Shown: piece by piece, positions 17,390 to 24,382 of the stretch
How the letters are laid out: each line of letters starts with the position of its first letter
Position numbering within the stretch: the stretch's first letter is position 1
Assembly (NCBI RefSeq): GCF_900199455.1
Contig: NZ_FZQR01000002.1
Coordinates: 310,001-374,000 of the forward strand
DNA: 64,000 bases
Direction of reading: 5' to 3'
Source: Mesorhizobium carmichaelinearum
GTDB taxonomy: Bacteria > Pseudomonadota > Alphaproteobacteria > Rhizobiales > Rhizobiaceae
The notes under the pieces: model-generated
The model's database searches: none
Told to the model about the DNA's origin: nothing
What the model saw: only the letters and a program-made list of their open reading frames with translations
Position numbers and translations under genes: made by a program

Positions 17390-18079
17390 ATGTCCGAAGT
17401 GACATCAGCACTGCTTGTCGGGGCCATCGTCCTGGCTCTCGCCCTCCATCTTGCGTGGCTGGCGCGGCGCAGCCGCTACAGGGCATTGGTGGCGCTCGCC
17501 GCCGACGAGGCTGGCATTCGAGCAGTCATCGCCGACGCCGCCAATGTTTCGGACGGCACCGCCGGCGTCGTCACATGGGAAGGCTCGTGGAACGGCCAAC
17601 GCGTTCAGCTGCGCACCATCGTCGATACGCTGGCGACGCGAAAACTGCCGGCGCGCTGGCTCAGCGTTTCGATCACCGAGAAGGTCGCGGTGCCAGCAAC
17701 GTTCGACATGATGATGCGGCCGGGCTCGCCGACGACCTTCTCCAATTTCGATCATCTTCAGCACACGCTGCCCAAGGCTCCGGGATTTCCCCTCGAAGCG
17801 GTGCTACGGACAGACCGCCGCGGCACACGGTTCCCGCAAGGCATCATCGCCGAGCATCTGGAACCGTTTTCGGAGGGGCGCGCCAAGGAGCTGCTGATCA
17901 CGCCAAACGGGGTGCGCATCGTCTGGCTGCTGGCCGAGGCCGAGCGGGCGCGCTACGGCGTTTTCCGGCAAGCCGCGTTCGGTGACGCGCAGATCGATCC
18001 GACGCTGATCGAGCGGCTGCTCACCTCTCTCTCGGCGCTGCGCGACGCCATCAACAAAAGCGAACGGCAAGCCGCATGA
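17390..18079 (+). CDS. Unknown protein with one N-terminal membrane helix (229 aa)
   Basis: A 229-residue protein that starts with a single membrane anchor (about residues 5-25, ALLVGAIVLALALHLAWLARR) and continues as a soluble domain of about 200 residues with no motif I recognise. The soluble part contains a TLATRKLPARWLSVSI segment and a LLITPNGVRIVWLLAEAERARYG segment. It overlaps the next gene by 4 bases (ATGA). Its place between the permease and the N-methylglutamate genes suggests a role in methylamine use or its transport. No ribosome site of note precedes the ATG at 17390. Confidence 0.65.
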   Translation: MSEVTSALLVGAIVLALALHLAWLARRSRYRALVALAADEAGIRAVIADAANVSDGTAGVVTWEGSWNGQRVQLRTIVDTLATRKLPARWLSVSITEKVAVPATFDMMMRPGSPTTFSNFDHLQHTLPKAPGFPLEAVLRTDRRGTRFPQGIIAEHLEPFSEGRAKELLITPNGVRIVWLLAEAERARYGVFRQAAFGDAQIDPTLIERLLTSLSALRDAINKSERQAA

Positions 18080-18405
18080 CCAGTTCGAACACACAGCCGG
18101 CGCCGGTGAGCCCCTATCTCGTCCTCGGCGCGGCAATCGTGCTGCCGGCAAGCGGCCATGTCATTCTGGGCGTGCCGGTGCGCGGGCTGCAGTTTCTATT
18201 CTTCACGGTGATCCTGGCGTGGGTGACCGCCAAGATCGCGCCGCCCGACGCCAGCTTCATCGGCCGTCACGCCGGCGGCTTCCTGATCTATGCGCTATCG
18301 GTCCTCGACGCCTACAAGCTTGCCCGCATCCGCCATGCGCTACGGGTTCACAATGCCGCGCAGAGCAGTGACAATTCGCAGGGCGGCATCACGCCGCATA
18401 CGTAA
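18076..18405 (+). CDS. Small unknown membrane protein (109 aa)
   Basis: A 109-residue protein with two to three hydrophobic segments (about residues 12-32, 36-54 and 65-82), including GHVILGVPVRGLQFLFFTVI. It has a polar C-terminus. I do not recognise a family with known function. Its start overlaps the previous gene by 4 bases, so the two are translationally coupled and probably work together. An 85-base gap then separates it from mgsA. Confidence 0.65.
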   Translation: MTSSNTQPAPVSPYLVLGAAIVLPASGHVILGVPVRGLQFLFFTVILAWVTAKIAPPDASFIGRHAGGFLIYALSVLDAYKLARIRHALRVHNAAQSSDNSQGGITPHT

Positions 18406-18490
18406 CTACAGGAAAATTTTTTTCATGTGATTGAATTCAGGCAACGCATTCGGTACATCATCTCTTAGCTACAAACGCCGGGAGGCTGAC

Positions 18491-19387
18491 ATGTGTGGAA
18501 TTGTCGGACTGTTTTTGAAGGACAAGTCGCTGGAGCCAAAGCTCGGCGCGATGCTGTCGGAAATGCTGGTCTCGCTCAGCGATCGCGGCCCCGACAGCGC
18601 AGGCATCGCCATCTATGGCGCGCCTTCCAGGAATGAAGCCAAGATCACCATCCAGTCGGCCAAGCCCGCACGCGATTTTCGCGATCTCGATACCGAGCTT
18701 GCCAAGGCGATCGGCGCGCCGGTGAGAATCGCGGTGAAGTCGACTCACGCGGTGGTCAGGACCACGCCGGCCAAGATCGACGAAGCGCGCGAGGCGATCC
18801 AGGCACTGCGTCCCGACATCCGCATCATGGGCGCCGGCGACGTGGTTGAGATCTACAAGGAAGTCGGCCTGCCGGAAGCGGTGGTCGATCGCTTCGACGT
18901 CCGCAAGATGACCGGCACGCATGGCATCGGCCACACCCGCATGGCGACAGAATCGGCGGTGACAACGATGGGCGCGCATCCCTTCTCGACCGGCGCCGAC
19001 CAGTGCCTGGTGCACAATGGGTCTCTGTCCAACCACAACAATGTCCGCCGCGAACTGATCCGCGAAGGCATGAAATTCGAGACCGAGAACGACACCGAGG
19101 TTGCGGCCGCCTATCTCTCCTCGCAGATGGCGCATGGCAAGAACCTCGGCGAAGCGCTGGAAGGCACGCTCTCGGACCTCGACGGCTTCTTCACCTTCGT
19201 CGTCGGCACCAAGAACGGTTTTGGCGTGGTACGCGACCCGATCGCCTGCAAGCCCGCCGTGATGGCCGAGACCGACCAGTATGTCGCCTTCGGCTCGGAG
19301 TATCGCGCGCTGACCAAACTGCCCGGCATAGACAATGCGAGGGTCTGGGAACCGGAGCCCGCAACCGTCTATTTCTGGGAGCATTGA
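18491..19387 (+). CDS. mgsA: N-methylglutamate synthase subunit A (glutamine amidotransferase class II-like)
   Basis: A 298-residue class II amidotransferase-type protein. The mature N-terminus is Cys2 (MCGIVGLF), the nucleophile of this family. RTHMGxT-like HTRMATESAVTTMGAHPF and the VHNGSLSNHNN segment, normally involved in glutamine binding, are present. In N-methylglutamate synthase it works on gamma-glutamylmethylamide and passes methylamine to the catalytic subunit, where N-methylglutamate is formed. The ATG at 18491 has GGGAGG upstream. The next gene begins 4 bases after its stop. Without context it would be called a GltB amidotransferase domain. Confidence 0.88.
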   Translation: MCGIVGLFLKDKSLEPKLGAMLSEMLVSLSDRGPDSAGIAIYGAPSRNEAKITIQSAKPARDFRDLDTELAKAIGAPVRIAVKSTHAVVRTTPAKIDEAREAIQALRPDIRIMGAGDVVEIYKEVGLPEAVVDRFDVRKMTGTHGIGHTRMATESAVTTMGAHPFSTGADQCLVHNGSLSNHNNVRRELIREGMKFETENDTEVAAAYLSSQMAHGKNLGEALEGTLSDLDGFFTFVVGTKNGFGVVRDPIACKPAVMAETDQYVAFGSEYRALTKLPGIDNARVWEPEPATVYFWEH

Positions 19388-19391
19388 GTTC

Positions 19392-20123
19392 ATGCCGGCA
19401 ACCAAACTTTCAAAGGCGGCGGCGCACGACCACGCCTCTCGGGTGTTCGACCTCGACCAGATGTCGCTGCGCGAGCTCAACCAGGCGCTGCACAATCTGA
19501 CGCCCGGCTCGAACGAAACGGCATGGGAAGTGCTGCACCCGAAGGGCAGCCATTCGGTCGCCGTCGGCGTCGACCAGCCCGTGACGATCGATGTGCGCGG
19601 CAGCGTCGGCTATTATTGCGGCGGCATGAATTCCGGCAGCACCATCACCGTGCACGGTTCGGCCGGACCCGGCGTCGGCGAGAACATGATGTCGGGCGCT
19701 ATCATCGTGAAAGGCGACGCCAGCCAGTATGCGGGCGCCACCGGCAAGGGCGGACTGCTGGTCATCGAGGGCAATGCCTCTTCGCGCTGCGGCATCTCGA
19801 TGAAAGGCATCGATATCGTCGTGCACGGCAATATCGGCCATATGTCCGCCTTCATGGCGCAGTCCGGCAATCTGGTGGTGCTGGGCGATGCCGGCGATGC
19901 GCTGGGCGATTCCATCTATGAGGCGCGGCTGTTCGTGCGCGGCAAGGTCGACAGCCTGGGCGCCGACTGCATCGCCAAGGAGATGCGGCCCGAGCACCTG
20001 GAACTATTGCAGGGCCTGCTCGACCGCGCCGGCGTCACCGGCGTCAAGCCGTCGGAGTTCAAGCGCTACGGTTCGGCGCGCACGCTCTACAATTTCAATA
20101 TCGACAACGCCGACGCGTATTGA
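19392..20123 (+). CDS. mgsB: N-methylglutamate synthase subunit B (GltB C-terminal-like)
   Basis: A 243-residue protein with the right-handed beta-helix fold of the C-terminal glutamate synthase domain. The repeated short glycine-rich turns are visible (VRGSVGYYCGGMNSGSTITVHG, IIVKGDASQYAGATGKGGLLVIEGNA, and others at intervals of about 20 residues). It is a structural subunit of N-methylglutamate synthase, holding the amidotransferase and FMN subunits together. It is tightly packed between mgsA and mgsC (4- and 6-base gaps). Confidence 0.87.
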   Translation: MPATKLSKAAAHDHASRVFDLDQMSLRELNQALHNLTPGSNETAWEVLHPKGSHSVAVGVDQPVTIDVRGSVGYYCGGMNSGSTITVHGSAGPGVGENMMSGAIIVKGDASQYAGATGKGGLLVIEGNASSRCGISMKGIDIVVHGNIGHMSAFMAQSGNLVVLGDAGDALGDSIYEARLFVRGKVDSLGADCIAKEMRPEHLELLQGLLDRAGVTGVKPSEFKRYGSARTLYNFNIDNADAY

Positions 20124-20129
20124 GGCAGC

Positions 20130-21458
20130 ATGACCTATCGCAACCCGCCGACGACGCCGCGCAAATCCGCGACCTTCGACGACTACACGCTTTCCGAAAT
20201 CCGCCGCGCCGCGGCGACCGGCATCTATGACATCAGGGGCGCCGGCGCCAAGCGCAAGCTGCCGCATTTCGACGACCTGCTGTTCCTCGGCGCCTCGATC
20301 TCGCGCTATCCGCTCGAGGGCTACCGCGAGCGCTGCGACACGTCGGTGGTGCTGGGATCACGCCATGCCAAGAAGCCTATCGAACTGAAAATCCCGATCA
20401 CCATCGCCGGCATGAGCTTCGGCTCGCTGTCCGGCCCGGCCAAGGAAGCGCTCGGACGCGGCGCGACGCTGTCGGGCACCTCGACCACCACGGGCGATGG
20501 CGGCATGACCGAGGAAGAGCGCGGCCATTCCAAGCAGCTGGTCTACCAGTATCTGCCGTCTCGCTATGGCATGAATTTGCGTGATCTGCGCCGCGCCGAT
20601 GCGATCGAGGTGGTTGTCGGCCAGGGCGCCAAGCCTGGCGGCGGCGGCATGCTGCTCGGCCAGAAGATCTCCGACCGCGTTGCCGAGATGCGCACGCTGC
20701 CGAAAGGCATCGACCAGCGCTCGGCCTCGCGCCATCCCGACTGGACCGGCCCGGACGATCTCGAGATCAAGATCCTCGAACTGCGCGAAATCACCGACTG
20801 GGAGAAGCCGATCTACGTCAAGGTCGGCGGCGCCCGCCCCTATTACGATACCGCGCTTGCGGTGAAGGCCGGTGCCGATGTCGTCGTCGTCGATGGCATG
20901 CAGGGCGGCACGGCGGCAACACAGGAAGTGTTCATCGAGAATGTCGGCCAGCCGACGCTGGCCTGCATCCGGCCAGCGGTGCAGGCGCTGCAGGATCTCG
21001 GCATGCACCGCAAGGTGCAGTTGATCGTCTCCGGCGGCATCCGCAACGGCGCCGACGTCGCCAAGGCACTGGCGCTCGGCGTCGACGCGGTCTCGATCGG
21101 TACCGCCGCCCTTGTCGCGCTCGGCGACAATGACCCCCGCTGGGAGGCGGAGTACAACGAGCTCGGCACCACAGCCGGCGCCTATGACGACTGGCATGAG
21201 GGCCGCGACCCCGCCGGCATCACCACGCAGGATCCGGAGCTGATGAAGCGCGTCGATCCGGTTGCCGCCGGTCGAAGGCTGGCGAACTACCTCAAGGTGA
21301 TGACGCTGGAAGCACAGACCATTGCCCGCGCCTGCGGCAAGAACAGCCTGCACAATCTCGAACCCGAGGACCTCGTCGCATTGACGATCGAAGCCGCCGC
21401 CATGGCCGGCGTGCCGCTGGCCGGCACCAACTGGATACCGGGGAAAAACGGCTTCTAA
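20130..21458 (+). CDS. mgsC: N-methylglutamate synthase subunit C (FMN-binding glutamate synthase-like)
   Basis: A 442-residue TIM-barrel protein of the glutamate synthase FMN-domain family. Typical segments are PITIAGMSFGSLSGPAKEAL, GTSTTTGDGGMTEEER, VGQGAKPGGGGMLLGQKI and VVVDGMQGGTAATQEVF, followed by the FMN-binding ISGGIRNGADVAKALALGVDAVSIGTAAL. It catalyses the reductive joining of methylamine with 2-oxoglutarate to yield N-methylglutamate. The gene follows mgsB by 6 bases and precedes the gamma-glutamylmethylamide synthetase gene by 34. Confidence 0.9.
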   Translation: MTYRNPPTTPRKSATFDDYTLSEIRRAAATGIYDIRGAGAKRKLPHFDDLLFLGASISRYPLEGYRERCDTSVVLGSRHAKKPIELKIPITIAGMSFGSLSGPAKEALGRGATLSGTSTTTGDGGMTEEERGHSKQLVYQYLPSRYGMNLRDLRRADAIEVVVGQGAKPGGGGMLLGQKISDRVAEMRTLPKGIDQRSASRHPDWTGPDDLEIKILELREITDWEKPIYVKVGGARPYYDTALAVKAGADVVVVDGMQGGTAATQEVFIENVGQPTLACIRPAVQALQDLGMHRKVQLIVSGGIRNGADVAKALALGVDAVSIGTAALVALGDNDPRWEAEYNELGTTAGAYDDWHEGRDPAGITTQDPELMKRVDPVAAGRRLANYLKVMTLEAQTIARACGKNSLHNLEPEDLVALTIEAAAMAGVPLAGTNWIPGKNGF

Positions 21459-21492
21459 AAACAGCATCCAAAGACATAAGCGAGGAATTATA

Positions 21493-22800
21493 ATGGGGAA
21501 CGATCTCGCCGCATTCGCCAAAGAGAACGGCGTCAAATATTTCATGATCTCCTACACCGACCTGTTCGGCGGCCAGCGCGCCAAGCTGGTGCCGGCACAG
21601 GCGATATCGGACATGCAGAAGGACGGCGCCGGCTTTGCCGGCTTCGCCACCTGGCTCGACCTGACGCCGGCGCATCCCGACATGCTGGCGGTACCGGATC
21701 CGGATTCGGTCATCCAGCTGCCATGGAAAAAGGAGGTGGCCTGGGTCGCCGCCAACTGCGTCATGGACGACAAGGAGGTCGACCAGACGCCACGCAACAC
21801 GCTGCGGCGGCTGATCGCGGAGGCCGCCGGCGACGGCATGCATGTCAAGACCGGCGTCGAGGCCGAGTTCTTCCTGATCTCGCCCGACGGCAGCGTTATC
21901 TCAGACCAATATGACACGGCCTCGAAGCCCTGCTACGACCAGCAGGCGGTGATGCGCCGCTACGACGTCATCGCCGAGATCTGCGATCACATGCTGGCGC
22001 TCGGCTGGGGCCCCTACCAGAACGACCATGAAGACGCCAACGGCCAGTTCGAGATGAACTGGGCCTTCGACGACGTGCTCGCCACCGCCGACAAGCACTC
22101 CTTCTTCAAATTCATGGTCAAGTCGGTGGCCGAGAAGCACGGCTTGCGCGCCACCTTCATGCCAAAGCCCTTCCAGGGCCTGACCGGCAATGGCTGCCAT
22201 GCCCACATTTCAGTGTGGGACAAGGCGGGCAAGACCAACGTGTTTGCCGACAATTCGATGGAACTCGGCCTGTCGGCCAAAGGCAAGAATTTCCTAGGCG
22301 GCATCATGAAGCACGCCTCCGCGCTTGCCGCGATCACCAACCCGACGGTCAATTCCTACAAGCGCATCAACGCGCCGCGCACGATTTCGGGCGCGACCTG
22401 GGCGCCGAACACGGTGACCTGGACCGGCAACAACCGCACCCACATGGTGCGCGTGCCTGGCCCCGGCCGCTTCGAACTGCGCCTGCCCGACGGTGCCGCC
22501 AACCCCTATCTCTTGCAGGCCGTGATCATCGCCGCCGGCCTCGACGGCATCCGCTCCAAGGCCGATCCCGGCAAGCGCTACGACATCGACATGTACCAGC
22601 ACGGACACACGGTGAAAGGTGCGCCGAAACTGCCGCTCAACCTGCTCGACGCCTTGCGCGAGTTCGACAAGGACAAATCGCTCAAGGCGGCGCTGGGTGA
22701 GGAATTCTCGTCGGCCTACCTAAAGCTGAAGCACCAGGAATGGAATTCCTATGCTTCGCACTTCACGCAATGGGAGCGCGACCACACGCTGGACATCTGA
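21493..22800 (+). CDS. gmaS: Gamma-glutamylmethylamide synthetase (glutamine synthetase-like)
   Basis: A 435-residue enzyme of the glutamine synthetase superfamily that joins methylamine to glutamate with ATP, the first committed step for methylamine. Conserved parts are visible: VKTGVEAEFFLI (metal site glutamate), GQFEMNWAFDD, GNGCHAHIS, and the ATP-site NNRTHMVRVPGPGRFELRLPDGAANPYL. It is type III/GlnT-like. Its position between mgsABC and mgdABCD points to methylamine rather than ammonia. A catalytic preference cannot be read with certainty from sequence alone. Confidence 0.9.
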   Translation: MGNDLAAFAKENGVKYFMISYTDLFGGQRAKLVPAQAISDMQKDGAGFAGFATWLDLTPAHPDMLAVPDPDSVIQLPWKKEVAWVAANCVMDDKEVDQTPRNTLRRLIAEAAGDGMHVKTGVEAEFFLISPDGSVISDQYDTASKPCYDQQAVMRRYDVIAEICDHMLALGWGPYQNDHEDANGQFEMNWAFDDVLATADKHSFFKFMVKSVAEKHGLRATFMPKPFQGLTGNGCHAHISVWDKAGKTNVFADNSMELGLSAKGKNFLGGIMKHASALAAITNPTVNSYKRINAPRTISGATWAPNTVTWTGNNRTHMVRVPGPGRFELRLPDGAANPYLLQAVIIAAGLDGIRSKADPGKRYDIDMYQHGHTVKGAPKLPLNLLDALREFDKDKSLKAALGEEFSSAYLKLKHQEWNSYASHFTQWERDHTLDI

Positions 22801-22836
22801 TGTCCGGCGTGAGGCGAGCGACCTCGGAATGAACGT

Positions 22837-24090
22837 ATGAAATACTCGATCTTCTCGCTCGCACGCGCTGCCCTTTCCGGCCACAAGAACTGGCAGCGCA
22901 CCTGGCGCGACGCCACGCCGAAGGACCGCTACGACGTGGTGATCATCGGCGGTGGCGGCCATGGCCTGGCCACCGCCTGGTTCCTCGCCAGCGAATACGG
23001 CATCAGGAACGTCGCCGTACTGGAAAAGGGCTGGATCGGCTCCGGCAATGCCGGCCGCAACACCACCATCATCCGCTCCAATTACGGCCTGCCCGGCAAC
23101 ACCGGCTTCTACGAATTGTCGATGAAGCTGTGGGAGCGGATGGAGCAAGACCTCAACTACAATGCGATGGTCAGCCAGCGCGGCGTCATCAACCTCTATC
23201 ATTCCGACGCGCAGCGTGACGCCTATGCGCGGCGCGGCAACACCATGCGCATCAACGGCATCGATGCCGAACTGCTCGACCTCGCGGCGGTCAAGAAGAT
23301 GATGCCGTTCCTGAACTTCGACAATCCGCGCTTTCCCGTGCAAGGCGGATTGCTGCAGCGGCGCGGCGGCACGGCGCGGCACGATGCCGTTGTCTGGGGC
23401 TACGCCCATGCGGCGAGCGGGCTCGGCGTCGACATCATCCAGAATTGCGAGGTGACCGGCTTTGTCACGGACACCAACGGCAAGGTAACCGGTGTCGAAA
23501 CCTCGCGCGGCAGGATCGGCGCCGGCAAGGTCGGCATGGCGGTTGCCGGCTCCTCGTCGCGCGTCGCTGATATGGCGGGCTTGCGCCTGCCGATCGAAAG
23601 CCATGTGCTGCAGGCCTTCGTCTCCGAAGCGATCAAGCCGCTGATCCCGGGAGTGATGACCTTCGGCGCCGGCCATTTCTATGTCAGCCAGTCCGACAAG
23701 GGCGGCCTGGTCTTCGGCGGCGACATTGACGGCTACAATTCCTACGCCCAGCGCGGCAACATGCCCGTGATGGAGGATGTCTGCGAAGGTGGCATGGCGC
23801 TGATGCCGATGATCGGCCGTGTGCGGCTTTTGCGCCAGTGGGGCGGCATCATGGACATGTCGATGGATGGTTCGCCGATCATCGACAAGACGCCGGTCGA
23901 CGGTCTCTACCTCAACGCCGGCTGGTGCTATGGCGGCTTCAAGGCGACGCCCGGCTCGGGCTTTGTCTTTGCCCATCTGCTGGCCCGCGACACGCCGCAC
24001 GAAGAAGCTGCAAGGTTCCGCCTCGACCGCTTCCGGACTGGCGCCATGATCGACGAAAAGGGCCAAGGCGCCCAACCGAACCTGCACTGA
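22837..24090 (+). CDS. mgdA: N-methylglutamate dehydrogenase subunit A (sarcosine oxidase beta-like)
   Basis: A 417-residue FAD-dependent amine oxidase-type protein homologous to the beta subunit of heterotetrameric sarcosine oxidase. The dinucleotide motif GGGGHG is at residues 38-43, followed by a long alanine/glycine-rich FAD domain. GNAGRNTTIIRSNYGLPGN is the segment that carries the flavin-linking histidine region in sarcosine oxidases, and GWCYGGFKATPGSG near the C-terminus is the usual FAD contact. It oxidises N-methylglutamate back to glutamate and releases the methyl as formaldehyde or methylene-THF. Gene order and neighbours favour this over sarcosine as substrate. Confidence 0.87.
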   Translation: MKYSIFSLARAALSGHKNWQRTWRDATPKDRYDVVIIGGGGHGLATAWFLASEYGIRNVAVLEKGWIGSGNAGRNTTIIRSNYGLPGNTGFYELSMKLWERMEQDLNYNAMVSQRGVINLYHSDAQRDAYARRGNTMRINGIDAELLDLAAVKKMMPFLNFDNPRFPVQGGLLQRRGGTARHDAVVWGYAHAASGLGVDIIQNCEVTGFVTDTNGKVTGVETSRGRIGAGKVGMAVAGSSSRVADMAGLRLPIESHVLQAFVSEAIKPLIPGVMTFGAGHFYVSQSDKGGLVFGGDIDGYNSYAQRGNMPVMEDVCEGGMALMPMIGRVRLLRQWGGIMDMSMDGSPIIDKTPVDGLYLNAGWCYGGFKATPGSGFVFAHLLARDTPHEEAARFRLDRFRTGAMIDEKGQGAQPNLH

Positions 24091-24106
24091 GGACGGCCAG
24101 AAAATC

Positions 24107-24382
24107 ATGCGAATTGTCTGTCCCTTCTGCGGCGAACGCGAACTCGGCGAGTTCACCTATCTCGGCGACGCCAAGCCGGTGCGGCCTGCGGCGGATGCCG
24201 GTGAGGATGCCGTCTACGACTATGTCTATCTGCGCGATAACATCGCCGGCATGATGAGCGAGAACTGGTACCATGGCGGCGGTTGCCGGGCGTGGCTGAA
24301 GGTCACCCGCAACACGCTGACACATGAGATTTCCGCTGTCGAACCGGCAGCGGGCGCCGGTGCGGCGAAGGTTGGCGCGTGA
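24107..24382 (+). CDS. mgdB: N-methylglutamate dehydrogenase subunit B (sarcosine oxidase delta-like)
   Basis: A 91-residue small zinc-binding subunit. CPFCG at residues 5-9 and the later HGGGC with His56 and Cys60 are the metal ligands of SoxD-type subunits. It bridges the large and flavin subunits. Its stop codon overlaps the next gene start (TGATG). Confidence 0.87.
   Translation: MRIVCPFCGERELGEFTYLGDAKPVRPAADAGEDAVYDYVYLRDNIAGMMSENWYHGGGCRAWLKVTRNTLTHEISAVEPAAGAGAAKVGA

Noticed and set aside
18491..21458. Ordinary ammonia-assimilating glutamate synthase
   Set aside because: The GltB-like enzyme is split over three genes and flanked by a GMA synthetase-like gene and sarcosine oxidase-like genes, which is the N-methylglutamate pathway layout.
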